From contig OX457037.1 of the NCBI GenBank assembly GCA_949752735.1, positions 67,335,811 through 67,399,810 on the forward strand: DNA of 64,000 nucleotides, given 5' to 3'. Source of the stretch: Lumbricus terrestris (lineage: Eukaryota > Annelida > Clitellata > Crassiclitellata > Lumbricidae). The notes beneath the pieces were generated by a model. The model was not told where the DNA came from, searched no databases, and worked only from the letters and a program-made list of their open reading frames with translations. Shown here piece after piece: positions 44,990 to 57,200 of the stretch. Made by a program: the position numbers and the translations under genes. Every line of letters begins with the position of its first letter. The first letter of the stretch is position 1.

Positions 44990-45378
44990 CATGGGCGGAG
45001 ACTTAGGGGACAAGGGGACTGTACCCCTCAATGTTTGTGGTGGGGGACCGTCCATGCATTTGCCGACCCTGATACTTAACTGCGAGGACATGCATGCATG
45101 GGTAATTGGTGAATACACTGGCAACTGGTAACATTACAAGAAGAGATCTTCGAGCAAAATGAACAAAGGACTAAAAAAAGTCATCAGCTATTTTGGCATT
45201 GGAAATTTCGACCAAATGACTAAAAAAAAGGTTGTCAGAAAATTCGTTCACGAAAAATGGAAATAATGTCGTCGGTCGGCGACATGGCCGTCCGCCCAAA
45301 ATGTCACGTCGCGGTCGGCGATTGTCCTTCGGCCGCTCTTGCCTCCCACCCATATTCTAGACCAAGTCTCCGCCCACT
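44990..45378. mobile_element. hAT-like MITE, GGCGGAGAC family, copy 4
   Basis: CATGGGCGGAGACTTAGG to CAAGTCTCCGCCCACT, perfect 8-bp duplication ATTCGATA (44982..44989 and 45379..45386). Inserted into a CR1-like LINE, which dates it after that insertion. Confidence 0.93.
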
Positions 45379-45386
45379 ATTCGATA

Positions 45387-45575
45387 GCACCGTTCATTCC
45401 CTGTAACTCGTTCTACAACCTGGAATGGCCACCCATTTTCACAGCGCTTATTGCCCATTGGTCACTCCACTCCGTTCCTTAAAGATTCGCCGTGGTTAGG
45501 TCGGGAGCGATTCCTAGTAGCCTACCTTGAAGAGACGCTACATAAAATATCCTAAATAAATAAATAGATGCTAGG
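45387..45575 (+). mobile_element. CR1-like LINE fragment (right of MITE) with 3' tail
   Basis: Continues the LINE of 44760 and ends with 'TCGGGAGCGATTCCTAGTAG', 'GAGACGCTACATAAAAT' and (AAAT)n, the family 3' terminus. Confidence 0.78.
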
Positions 45576-46299
45576 CCTCTATTAAAGAATTGCTGACTGG
45601 ACAAGCTACTTTTCAGAGAGCATCCAATGCCACTGGTTTGAGGGAAGTTTATGGCACAATTTGTTGCCATATCCATGGGATAGTCAGCTTGATACGCTGT
45701 GATAAGGCGCTGCATGATCTACAAATCTTCCATAATTATTTCATCGATATCATTTGGAAGAACGCTTCTTAGCTTAAGACTTGCCGAGGGAATTGTCATA
45801 ATTTGAATGATCATATCTGGCCAAAAAAGAGAACATTGTAGATAAATTCCACAGCGCCGGTCTCATATTGTTACAAGTTTTTAAAAGATGGCTAGTTATG
45901 CCCCGCCGGTCAAGACGGGGAGTTTTAAGAAAAATATAGAAGCCAGTTTTAAGAGCTATTATAGCAGGTATTCTTTCCGCCAGCAAAATGAAACATAATT
46001 ATAATGAAAAGTCAGAACATGAGAATCTACGATAAAGAGTTAAGTGCACGTTGCTGTCACGGTTTAGTCTCTAGGCATTACTCTACTAAGTTTCGCTACT
46101 TTGCAGTTACCCCGGGCCGGATAACCGTTTCCCAACCCAGGTTCCCCTCTTATCCAACAATTCAGAGTTGAGACTCACAGTTCGTTGACTGTTCAAACCT
46201 CCTGATAAAGGACAGTTCCTCTGACATTGCTGTTGCGTTAGAACACCAACGGCGTTGTTCCGTCAGTAGAGGTTCTATAGCTGGTATGAGCGCAGTCGG
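45576..46299. other. No gene seen
   Basis: No frame or element end recognised. Confidence 0.4.
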
Positions 46300-46414
46300 T
46301 GACGTCATCGGGCAGTGCGCTCATTAGTATTCACAGCGCAGACAAAGGAAAGGTCACGTGACCTCATTATGTTAATTGGTCACGCCCCTAATTAATATTC
46401 ATGCAGTGACGTCA
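46300..46414. promoter_or_regulatory. Cluster of CRE and CACGTG palindromes
   Basis: TGACGTCA at 46300..46307 and 46407..46414 flank the 12-bp palindrome GGTCACGTGACC (46352..46363), with two ATTAATATTCA-like words between. TGACGTCA is the full CREB/ATF site and GTCACGTGAC is the USF/TFE-type E-box. No gene start is obvious within 1 kb, so the role is inference. Confidence 0.4.
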
Positions 46415-46639
46415 TATTCCAGAACTTTCTGGATCATTCCAGAAGGTCTATTGTTCCTGTGTCCGTCTCTTTGTCCGTCTGCCTGTCCGTCTGCCTGTCT
46501 GTGTACATACCTAGGTGATTAAGAGGTCGTTAATGATGTGCCCTCGGGTAATGGCTTTATTGGGTGCGATAAGAATTTCCATGGCGCCGCAGCGCAGACG
46601 AATTTCAAAAACTAATGCGTGCAGGATAGGACAAAATAA

Positions 46640-46740
46640 AAAAAACCCAGAAAACTCCAAGGTTTTCCACCTAGAAAAACCCAAGATTTTGCACATAGAA
46701 AACCCAAGATTTTCCACCTAGAAAACCCCCAAGATTTTTC
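46640..46740. repeat. Short tandem repeat, ~25-29 bp unit
   Basis: Four imperfect units of 'CCTAGAAAACCCAAGATTTT'. Confidence 0.75.
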
Positions 46741-46754
46741 AATTTTATCGCTTA

Positions 46755-46850
46755 GTACCCTCACTCCCTCCCTCTCTCCTTCTCTCCCTCTCTCCCTCCC
46801 TCCTTCCCTCCTTCCTACATCCCTCGCTAACTCCCTCCCGCCACCTATTA
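46755..46850. repeat. CT-rich simple repeat (CTCCCTCC)n
   Basis: Pyrimidine tract of CTCC, CTCT and TTCC units. Confidence 0.85.
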
Positions 46851-47105
46851 CTATATGAATTTTCTCATTCAAATGAATCCAACACTATGAAGCATTAATA
46901 ATTGAGGAAAATTCGAACATTTTAACCTTCAAACCTCAATTTTACCAATCCACACTACTATCCACCCATCCTACTCCTAGCATTCTTCCATTTTTCATTC
47001 CAATATTCTTGCATTAGGCCTATTGTGCAGTCTCAAACACTGAAACGCTAAGAATTGAGGAAATTTGTATTATTGCAACTCTGATGGTTCAATTTTACCA
47101 TTCCT

Positions 47106-47345
47106 TGCTCTTAATTCTTACACATTTCAACATCTCAACCGCACAATTTCTACAATTCCTTACCTGCTTACTTACTTACTCACAAAATTTCAGCACTTCA
47201 ACAGCTTTACAAATACCAATCCTGTACCTGTTTCTCATTTCTTCACTCCATGAGTTCTTAATTCTTGCATCTTTCAACATCTCAACCATGCAGATTCTAC
47301 AATTCCTGACCTGCCTACTTACTTACTCACAACATTTCTGCAATT
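47106..47345. repeat. Two tandem ~147-bp units
   Basis: 'TTTCAACATCTCAACC' and 'ACTTACTTACTCACAA' recur about 147 bp apart; a weaker third unit may lie to the left (about 46930..47060). Confidence 0.7.
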
Positions 47346-47419
47346 CAAATGCTATTTACTTATACATGCTTTATCATACGTGAAAAAGTGGCAGGCGAAT
47401 TACAAATGCCGAAAGGTAA

Positions 47420-48150
47420 CACTCTTTATTCGAAACTTCCTCTTCGAGTAACAAAAGCATTCTCCTGCCTGTCCTTCGGATGAACAGCTACTTGATGGTA
47501 ACCTGCCCTAAGATCGAAAGTATTAAACCACATTGCTCCAGCTAACGCATCAAGGCTTTCACTAATAATGGGCAAAGGGTAAGTGTATTTTCGAGTTTTA
47601 GTGTTCACCGCGCGATAGACAACGCAGAATCTCGGCGTTCCAAATCGTTTCTGTACCATTACAGCATTCGATCAACCTTTGTTGTAACATTTGCTCTACT
47701 TGTTCATCGATGACCGGTAACAAAGATAACGCTTGACGGCGAAGCGGTTGTCTGACAGGACTTTCGTTACCAGTTTCTTTTTCGTGTTGGATCACTTCTG
47801 TAAAACCCAAATTCCATTCATTCATGGAGAATGCCTTTTGATTATCTAAGATGACCTGTCGTAATATCTCTCGTACGTCACCAGGAACATCCTCTGCAAT
47901 TTCTGTCCAAAGGGAAGAAAGGTTAATTATATATCTGTAGTTTCAGCTTCTGTTTGATTTTTAAAGTTCTCAGTGGCAACTGTACATTCAGCAGCAGATA
48001 ACACAGGTGGTTCTTCTTCCATGACAGTAACGGGCTCAGCCAAACACTGCACTCCCTTTTTGATCCAAATTTGCTTGTTGGTTGGATTCACCGGCTGAAC
48101 AGGAAAGTAAAAAATTTCTGTCGTGAAGCTAAGTTCCTGCCAAAGATAAG
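47420..48150 (-). mobile_element. Decayed Ty3/gypsy pol fragment
   Basis: Minus-strand frames give 'TYPLPIISESLDALAGAMWF', 'FDLRAGYHQVAVHPKDRQ' and 'AFVTRRGSFE', standard Ty3/gypsy RT boxes 3-4, preceded by a spacer ('PVRQPLRRQALSL...EQMLQQ'). Frameshifts and a deletion remove the part between. It is distinct from the Gmr1-like element at 53.6 kb. Confidence 0.85.
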
Positions 48151-48189
48151 ACCCGATTCTAGTAGTTGAGGATTAACACCGTTGAGGTC

Positions 48190-48900
48190 GCCGCCGATGA
48201 TGATTTTGTGGTATACCGAGGAAACTGCTAAAGTGGCAAGGTGATGTCATCGAAGAATGTTGGCGTTGGCGGCGCTGAACCAGGGCGATCGATGGTTATG
48301 ACGGTCCGAGGACCGTGAGGCAATAAAACCGAGATGCTCCCAGGTGACTGGGAGGAAGGGTATTGTGATCCTCCGCCCTGGCAAGGTGTTGAGATTGTAA
48401 ACTACGATTCCGCCACCACAGTAGTTCTCATCCGGGTCACCGGGTCGTGGAGAATCGACGAAGGCGTAGCCAGGAGGTGAGGAACGTCGAACAGCCACGA
48501 TTCTGTGATCAACAGAAGATCAAGACCAGTTAGACCACTGGTAACATTACTATCGTGTCAGCGACAGCATCGAATTTATTCCGTAATGAGCGAACGTTCC
48601 CTGTTACAAAGTGAACATGCTACGGACTGTTGGTAGAGACCGTACAGGGACGTAGCCTGGATCGAGGCAGAGGCATCACAGCCCTCCTCGAGATCTGGGT
48701 GACAGGCTGAGAAGATTCAGGCCGGCGACCTTGGTGGTAAGACGAAGCTGAACGTCACATTCGAACCGGAAACAGAACTCTCCGTGTGGCTCGAAGAATG
48801 CGGTAATCATTTGTGCACAACGAACAAATTACATCACGTGAGTACGTCGTTCAGGTGGGCGTAGCCATGTCCTTAGAACCAACAGTAAAGAATTCAAGAA
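48190..48900 (-). mobile_element. CR1-like LINE endonuclease fragment
   Basis: Minus strand: 'GNVRSLRNKFDAVADTIV', 'LLITESWLFDVP', 'SPPGYAFVDSPRPGDPDENY', 'GGGIVVYNLNTLPGRRITIP', the N-terminal exonuclease/endonuclease/phosphatase-type domain of LINEs. Several frameshifts. Confidence 0.83.
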
Positions 48901-49617
48901 AAGTAAACGCTCCGAATCTGTAAAACGGACGAAAGAGAATGATCTTCAAAGGCGCAAACTAATCGCAACTCCATAAAACTAAGAGCGAGATGGTGCACAG
49001 TGAGCGAACATATGAAGGAATAATCATACAATGTTCTTGGTCCTGCACATTTTATTGAAACAAGTCTATTGTTGGTTCGTGCAAAGGCAGAGGCATCACA
49101 GGGAGTATAACGTAGCTGTTTGTTTCTATGGCAGTAATAATTATTATTAGCAGTATTTAGTTAAATTAAAGTTACTCGCTTTGTGTCGTATCTGAAACCG
49201 GTTGGCCCTGTGCGAGGAACCAGCGCAGGGAGCGGTGGCACTCCAGGTGACCCCAGTACACTTCCGGCGGATCCTTAACATTCAGGGTGGACCGAGGGAT
49301 CCAGACCTTGACCCTAGTGACCTTGACCTAAATACTTTGGTCTAATAACTTCGACTTTATTACTTCTACCTCATTGCCTTTACATTTGACCTGGATTTAG
49401 ATTGGGCTTAGATCAGAGTTATACCTGCTACATGCAATACTAGAAGTGCCGCCGCCTATGGACCAAACACCAGCACATTTTTAAATTAAGATAGCTGGTC
49501 CCACTGTTTTGAGCATTCTTTCTCTCGATATCCATAGCGCGCCCCATCTTTCACAGTTTGAAAACCTTTGCATGCCCACTGAGCTGCTCTTCTTCCGTTC
49601 CTCCTCCATCCTTGATG
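48901..49617. other. No gene seen
   Basis: Around 49080 'GGCAGAGGCATCACAG' repeats a word from 48668, so LINE-derived sequence may continue. 49190..49300 is GC-rich. No supported gene. Confidence 0.4.
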
Positions 49618-49625
49618 GTTGCTCA

Positions 49626-50852
49626 TAATGTTGTGAGGCGGAAACGTTCCTCGGAAAGTTTCATATCTTTCCGGAAAGTTTCGGAAACTTTCCGACGAAT
49701 CTTTCCGGAAACTTTCCGACATATTTTTCCAACAATAAAATATTATTAAATACATACTCAATTCTAATCAGTCCGAAATTTTCTTTCAATATAATGTTAC
49801 TAAATACACCAATCACTATCAGAAGTTAGTGCTGTGAGGTGGAAAAATTGTCTGGAAAGTTTCAGATTTTTCCGGAAACTTTCCGACGAATTTTTTCACC
49901 AATAAAATATTATTAAATACATACTCAATTCTAAGGAGTCCGAAATTTTCTTTCAATATAATGTTACTAAATACACCAATCACTATCAGAAGTTAGTGCT
50001 GTGAGGTGGAAAAATTGTCTGGAAAGTTTCAGATTTTTCCGGAAACTTTCCGACGAATTTTTTCACCAATAAAATATTATTAAATACATACTCAATTCTA
50101 AGGAGTCCGAAATTTTCTTTCAATATAATGTTACTAAATACATCAATCACTTATCAGAAGTTAGTGTTGTGAGGTGGAAAAATTGTCCGGAAAGTTTCAT
50201 ATTTTTCCGGAAACTTTCCGACATATTTTCCACCAATAAAATATTATTAAATACATACTCAATTCTAAGGAGTCCGAATTTTCTTTCAATGTAATGTTAC
50301 TAAATACATCCATAACTATAATAAGCAGTCTTAGGTGGTTATAAGTAATAGTTTATTCAATAAATGACACTGCTAGTGTTAGTAATGATTGTTCTCACAG
50401 TCCAAAAATACCAGTATTTAGGAATTAAATGCAATTAAAGTTTGCTGTAAATTTAGAGAAAAAATATTTTTTATCATTCAGTGAGTTATGAAAATATAAG
50501 ACAGAAACAGAAATTGATGCTGTATTATTTCATGTTTATATCAGTTTTTTTTACACATTTCCTGTAACAGAGATGACTGCAGACATGCAAGCAACTAGTT
50601 TTCTATAGGCTACTCTAGTCTGAAATGCTAATGAACAGTGTTTATTGCTCATATTAATTATTTTTAAGTTCAACATTGTTTGCATCGACAGAGGTACTGT
50701 AAATAAAAGGAGTTTAAACTGTAAGAAAAATTTCTGAGTGTGAAATTCTGATATTTTCTGAGTTTAATGAGTTTTCCGGTTCTTCGGAAGGTTTCCGGAA
50801 AGTTTCCGGAAATTTTCCATCAAAATACTTTTCCGGAAAAGCTACATCACTA
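49626..50852. mobile_element. hAT-like MITE with internal ~168-bp tandem repeats
   Basis: The left TAATGTTGTGAGGCGG and right (reversed) TAGTGATGTAGC are imperfect inverted ends, and the 8-bp duplication GTTGCTCA is perfect (49618..49625 and 50853..50860). The left 700 bp is four tandem units of about 167-201 bp built on 'TTTCCGGAAACTTTCCGACG'. TCCGGAAA words recur at the right end in inverse. No transposase. Confidence 0.85.
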
Positions 50853-50860
50853 GTTGCTCA

Positions 50861-51897
50861 CCATAACGTGCACAATACCTCCTCAGTCTAACCATCACTC
50901 CGCGTGCTTTCCATTCGAAACAAAAGTCTCACCTCTTTTGGATATCTTACCCCGACTCATCTTACCTTCCACCTACCAATTCTCGACCTAAACTCCACCA
51001 ACCCTAACAGTTACTCTGCCACCTCATATTCTTTGGCAGCCGGACTATGACCTCCCTGGACTGCTCTTCTGGATTACGCTACGTATTAGACAGCCATCGC
51101 GAATAAGCTGGTGCACTGCGCTTGGCTTTCGAGTGGCGCTTTAGAAATTTGGAGATTTCGATACTATGTCGTGAGAATGTAGCCAGCATTGGAGTTAACA
51201 AAGGACGTAAGTGTATTTTCACTGCATGCAAATTTAGATCAGCCTTTTATTGATTTGAGTCAAAATTAAGTGACCTACTTCATATAAAATACTGTGTAAA
51301 GTAAGATAAGTATTTTATTAACAGGTATACAAGGCATGCGGTCGGAATTCAACCTCGGCATCAGTTGGGATGGCATGTTCAAGTAAGGATTTTATTTATT
51401 TTTTATTCTTGTAAGTTGCAGCATAAAAATATTATGTCTATTGCATAAATAGATTAAGCGGCAGACTTGGCCTCTCGATTATAATGGTGAGTAATATCAA
51501 ATTTATTTTTTTAAATGATATTTTCCTTTACTTTTATCTAAGTCATGCTGTGGAGAGTTGACAATTTAATAACTTATTAGGCTGCGTAATTCCTATAACG
51601 CTTTGGGACGAGAAATGGTGGTTGTAATCTACGTGTAGAAGTAGAACAAAATCATACTTTCCGAATATTCGACCTGGCAGTTATAGACGATGTAAGCGTT
51701 GAAGGAGACCGGACTACTACGTTGGTCTGGTGCGTTGCGTAGGCTTACCTATATCAGCAAATCAAGGTGTTTCGGCAGGTTGTGTACGCAGAATTGCTCC
51801 ACTGATGCGTATGTTATAGTAGGCCTAAGTTACTTATTTTAGCATAGCGACACGATAACAAGCAAAATAAAAGGCTTGATAGAATAAAGAGCTAACG
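50861..51897. other. No certain gene; possible 5' exon
   Basis: The LINE-like 'CGCTTGGCTTTCGAGTGGCG' word at 51119 is shared with 41985. A possible small exon at 51325..51382 has acceptor TTATTAACAG and donor CAA|GTAAGG and could be a 5' UTR exon of the CARD gene; nothing else supports it. Confidence 0.3.
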
Positions 51898-51984
51898 ATG
51901 CTTGTGGAAGAAAAGCGAAAAATTCGAGAAGCGACAGAAAATAAGAAGGAAGAAGTCAAAAATGCCATTCCGACGACATTGTAA
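51898..51984 (+). pseudogene. Short coiled-coil-like frame, possible exon relic
   Basis: 28 codons from ATG, Lys/Glu-rich ('EEKRKIREATENKKEE'), cut by TAA exactly where a CR1-like 3' tail begins. It resembles the coiled-coil exons of gene C, but low-complexity composition makes this weak. Confidence 0.3.
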
Positions 51985-52105
51985 TTGTAATTGAACATTT
52001 GTATAGCTATACGCTCACAGATTCAGTAGCGCTCCCGACCCAAAGTTAACACTGCCGCTAACGAATAGTAGTCTTCAGGCGCTTCCTAAACAGAGGGGGA
52101 GAGAA
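51985..52105 (-). mobile_element. CR1-like LINE 3' tail
   Basis: (GTAATT)n, then 'TTCAGTAGCGCTCCCGACC' and 'AAAGTTAACACTGCC', the minus-strand 3' end of the CR1-like family. Confidence 0.65.
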
Positions 52106-52593
52106 GCCGAGAAGGCTAAACAAACAAACAAATAAACAAACAGGCAAGCACACAGACAGAGATGCAGAACGATGCCCATACACGCAACCACACGATAAGA
52201 ATCCGCATTATCAACCTGAATTACTGTCAATCACAATTAATCATAGCAAATCGGTAGGCCCTATATAAAATTATGGCAAACGCGGACTAGGCTTATTTAT
52301 ATACAGTAGGCTATGCTTACCTGGTACCACTAGAGTTGTACGGTATATAGCCTACGCGAGATCGTTGACTCGTGGATCTAATCCAAACCGGTTCAGCTAT
52401 CATTGTAAATTAAAAGCGTTTCAACAGTGCTGTCGTCGAGTAGAAGTCAAATTTGTGGCGATAATACCTACTCTAAATATTCGCACAATCAGCAGAATTG
52501 TTTAAATCATTCCATATCTCTACGTTCAATATTTCCGCATTTTCAGCGTATTGGCTACACGCCACTCAAGTCAATTTCCGTTGTGAAAATTAG

Positions 52594-52950
52594 GTGCTTG
52601 TTACAGCGAATGTCTATATTTAGAATCGCCGTCTTTCTCAAACAAGGAAGTAAAGGATCGGATACAAAACATCTGGAGTAAGTTTGTGGCAGGTGTTGAT
52701 CCGGATCGACTGAGCGATTGGTTGCTGCAAGGAAATGTTATCGCCCTTGAAGAATGGCTGAAGATACGCAATGAAAATTCGACGAATCAGAGTCGATGTC
52801 GAGGTCTACTCCAGCATTTGTTCTCCATTCCACATCCAAGAGCATTTCTCGTTGTGTATCAAGCCTTAGCTGAAGAAAGTCACTACATACTCGAATCAAT
52901 TGACAACCAAGAACCAGCCTCAGGAACTGAATTCATACCGGACATACAAG
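52594..52950 (+). CDS. CARD domain exon
   Basis: Open frame of about 119 codons to donor CAAG|GTTAAG, phase 1. The protein has the helix pattern of a caspase-recruitment domain: 'VKDRIQNIWSKFVAG', 'DPDRLSDWLLQGNVIALEEW', 'LKIRNENSTNQSRCRGLLQH', 'LFSIPHPRAFLVVYQALAEE', 'SHYILESI'. The typical CARD features are the D-x-x-x-L-x-x-x-L start, N-x-x-x-x-x-x-R-x-x-x-L-L in helix 3-4, and P-x-x-AF-x-x-x-x-x-AL in helix 5. CARDs assemble into filaments with partner CARDs in inflammasome, RIG-I/MAVS and CARD9-type signalling. The start is uncertain: acceptor AAATTAG| gives 52594 (phase 1); TTACAG| at 52606 or GGCAG| at 52692 are alternatives. No start codon in frame upstream, so another 5' exon is needed. 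What follows after the intron is not settled; the coiled-coil exon at 63322 has a compatible phase. Confidence 0.8.
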
Positions 52951-53591
52951 GTTAAGCTATTCACGTACCGTATTCATAAGAATGCCATTGTTAAAGGATA
53001 GTTATTCTTAACAATTTCTCAATTGTTATGGGCATCTTATGTCACCGTCACATTACATAAGAATGCAGATATATATGCAATTAGTCAACATTTAGCATTC
53101 ATCCCCGTACATAGACCTGGGAGTGACTTTGGTCAGCTAATCTGACCCCACTTGACCCTAAAGTGACTTGAGGTCGACTCGACTTCTCGGCGTCAAAACG
53201 ACTTGACCCGACTTGGCAGAAAAACAACCGACTTCCGACTTGAAGTCGACTTCTGACATGGTAGTAGCCATTATAGCCTAGGTCTACGTACGGTTATACT
53301 AATGCAAGAAGTCAAGCCAATTTTCCTGCAAGCATTAATTTCATTTAGGCCTTCAAATGAGTAATGAGGCCTCAACACTTAATTGATGCATGAAATTGTT
53401 AAAGTGCTATTAAGCCCATTTCAAGCTGGTTGTGTTTCAGTTTGAATAGATTTGTGATGCTTTGGGCCATCTAGTAACCTAGACACAGCGACGGCAAATT
53501 ATCAGGCCTATGAATTTTAGCTTGCATGGATGGATGACCCCACAGTCTGTGATTATTCAGATTAAACGCATTATTATTTTTTAATATTAAT

Positions 53592-54169
53592 TGTCAACAC
53601 CCAATTGACCTTCAAAGTTTTCTCCCGTTTTTTCCCTTGTGTTCAGTAACGTAGCCTACACCTAGCCTAGTCACTGTATTTCGATATCTAAAGCTAGTGT
53701 ATAAATCTCTAAAGTTCTTAACTTGTTCAATTACAACAAAGCTCTGTTTCTTGTATTTTCTTCTTCTTCGTTCATAACACACGCAGATAACACAACAATA
53801 GATCAACGACGACAAACGCTTGAATTCTACGACAGCAACGCAACTATATTATCTAACTCCACTGTTCTCTAAAACGTCTTCTACTCTCTACTATCAACTC
53901 CTTCTTCTACAACTTCTTACACTGTCTGGGCGTACACTCTTCCCCTGGCCGCTCTGTCCTTCTCTCTGCCTCTCTCCGTGTATCTGTCCGTCTGTCTGTC
54001 TATCTCTCTCTCTCTCGCGCGCTCTCCGGCGACGGTCGGCCGAGCCGCGCTAAACTTTCCCGCCAGTCTGGCACCTGCAGGCCTAACTGTCTAGACGCTG
54101 ACCTTGAGCTGGTCTAGTCGTACGCCTAAACATCAACGGACTAAATAGACTATACAACAGTAGCTCACA
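53592..54169 (-). repeat. 3' LTR (left) of the Gmr1-like element
   Basis: Begins TGTCAACACCC and ends GTAGCTCACA (TG...CA). No difference from 60429..61006 seen on reading through. Contains a CT-rich run (CTGTCTGTCTATCTCTCT) and GC-rich 'TCTCCGGCGACGG'. Confidence 0.96.
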
Positions 54170-54190
54170 TTACCTCCTTCCTTTCTTTTA
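54170..54190 (-). other. Polypurine tract
   Basis: On the minus strand AAAAGAAAGGAAGGAGG followed by TAA lies directly before the 3' LTR, the expected place for plus-strand priming. Confidence 0.85.
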
Positions 54191-54282
54191 AAGAGAGCTA
54201 ATTATCTATAAAAATTAGCGAACGTACCTTAACTAAGCAATGCAAATAGTCCATAACATAATACATCATAAAACATCTTACA

Positions 54283-57200
54283 CTACAATCTAGACAGACA
54301 ATCAGCTACTACATTCAATTTACCTTTCTTATAGTTCAATAGAATGTCAAAATTTTGCAATGATAAAGACCATCTGACTAATTTAGCAGATTTCGACATT
54401 GATTCAGTCAAATAAACTAAAGGGTTATGGTCCGTAAATACATTGATTTTAGAACCAATAAGAATTTCTTTCAACTTGTTTAAAGCCCATATGATCGCAT
54501 AGGCTTCCTTCTCAATCGTCGCCCACCTCCTCTGAGTATCTGTCAGCTTCTGACTGATAAATGAAACGGGACGTTCTATCCCTTCCTCGTCCACCTGAGA
54601 CAGGACAGCTCCCACAGCAAAATCACTGCTATCACAGTACAAATTAAATGGTTTCCCAACCTCAAACATATATAGAATCACATTTGATAAGACAATCTGC
54701 TTAAGGGAATCAAAGGCTTTCTGATGTGCATCAGTCCAAACAATGTTATCAGGTACTTTCTTGCTAGTCAAGTCTGTCAATGGTTTAGCAATTTCAGCAA
54801 AATTACAAATAAACTGTCTGTAAAATCCAAAAAATCCTAAGACTTGCTTCACTTCCTTCCTAGTTTCAGGTTTCTTCAAATTAATTAAACTGTCAATCCT
54901 GTCTGGATTCATCATCTTCTTTCCTGATCCTATGAGGTGACCGATGAACTTCACCTCACTCTTACCAAACACACATTTCTTCAAGTTCAATGTTACATTA
55001 TGCAGTCTTATTTGTTTCAAAAATAATTCCAAATGTCTCAAATGAATGTCCCAATCATTAGAATGCACAGCAATGTCATCAACATAAGGTTCAGTAAACT
55101 CATGAATCGGTTGCAAAATCATATTTATCGCTTTTACAAAAGTCCGTCCAGAGTTAATCATTCCAAAAGGAACACGCGTAAATTCATACAGTCCATTATG
55201 TGTAACGAACGCAGTCTTCCATTGGTCACTCTTTTTCACAGGACAAGTCCAATATGCACTGCGACAGTCCAGAACAGAAATGAACTTGGATTTTCCAACT
55301 TTGCTCAAGACATCGTTGACGATTGGCATCGGATATCGACAATTTTCAGTAAAAGAGTTAATGTACCTGTAGTCACAAGCCAATCTCAAGGATCCATTCT
55401 TCTTTTTGACGATGACAAGTGGACTTGCCATTCTGCTTGACGATGGTTGAATGATGTTTTCTTTCAGCATCTCTTGTATTTGTTTTTCCACTTCTGCTCG
55501 GTATATTAATGGTATTCGATATGCCACGAATTCTTTTTCCCGAAATTCCGGTCTCAGCACCACTTCGTGTTCTACCAATGTACATAATCCAGGTTTGTCT
55601 GAGAATCTGTCAGCATATCGATTCAGTACATCAAGTAATTGTTTCTGCTGTTCGCTGGTCAGATGTCCAATTTGTTCGTAATCCAATTGAAGTGACTTCT
55701 GTTTTGTCTCTGAATAGTCTTCCTTCAGCGGTATTTCTACCACTGATCCAAATTCGTCATCCTCTTCCACGATCAGACCACAAGACAATGTTCTCGCAAT
55801 GAACTTCCTCATCTTGTTAGCATGAATAATCCGTCGACCGTTTTCGTTCATGTCCACCAGATACGAATATTTGGATCTTCTTTGCAGGACCTTGCATGGA
55901 CCATGCCATCGTGAGATCAATTTATTGGTTGACGTTGGATACAGCACGATGACGTTTTCTCCTGGCTCGAATTCTTTATCTTTTGCTCTTTTGTTGTATT
56001 GACTGGCGTACTGTTTTTGCTTTTCTCCAGCACAGCTCTCGGCGAATGTCAAGGCCTTTTCCATGTCGGCTCTTAAATTTTTCAGGTATTTTGCCGGTTG
56101 TACTCCAATGTTCGGCGGTAGATTTATTTCTTTGGTCCAGCTTTCTTTAAGGATGGTGAGTGGCCCTCTCGGCAACTTTCCATAGACCAGCAAATACGGT
56201 GCCACTCCTGTAGTTGCATTAGGCACTTCTCTCAATGCCCAGACTGTAAATGGAATAATTTTATGCCACTGTCTCGGATTTTCCACAACGACATGATGAA
56301 TCATTTTCTTGAACGTTTGATTCCATCTCTCCACCAAGCCTGCCGCTTCTGGATGTCCTGGCGAATCGAATCGAGGACAACATCCCATCAGTTTCAGAAA
56401 TTCTCTTGTTAGACTGGCTGTAAAATTCGTCCCTCTGTCGCTCGTGATCACTGACGGAACTCCCACATCCATGAACAGCTTCATCAAAGCTTCGCATACA
56501 GCCTTAGCGGTCAATGACTTCATCAAGAATATTGTCGGCCATCTTGTACACGAGTCCACGATGCACAAACAATACTCATGCCCTGCTGCTGAAGTTGGTT
56601 CGATCGGTCCTACGACGTCCATGGTCATTCTTCTGAACGGCACATCCTCTCTTGGTATTGGTGTAATCGGCACTCGATCCATCACCAAACTTCGTGCTTT
56701 CAGCTGACACTTCTCACAGGACTTGCAGAACTTCACCACATCTCTACGCATTCTTGGCCACACAAAGGACAACTTGATACGTTCCCTTGTCTTCTCTTCT
56801 CCCAAGTGTCCGCCAAATACTGACTCATGTGCTAATTCCATCACCTGAATTCTCCTTTCCTTCGGCAACACCAACTGATACACCAACTGGTCCAACATTT
56901 GATGCTTCTTGTACATCAACCCATTCACCACACTAAACTCTGATCCTTTGTCTTCAGCTATCTTCCACCACGACCTCAGTGACTCGTCATTCTTCTGCTG
57001 CTCTTCAAATTTCTTTGCGTCTGCCAATTGTCTTTCATCACTCGTATTCTCGGCAAACAAATCCCTCATACTCGTGTCCATTTCACCATCACTTCCAGAA
57101 TCATCATAATCATTATCACGTTCACATGCAACCATCTCTTCTTCAATTTCATTGTTCCCGGATGTTATTCCTTCTTCTTCTTGAATGCTTTGTTCATCAT

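Noticed and set aside
52427..52681. Separate 84-aa protein upstream of the CARD frame
   Set aside because: Overlaps the CARD exon in another frame and shows no family resemblance.
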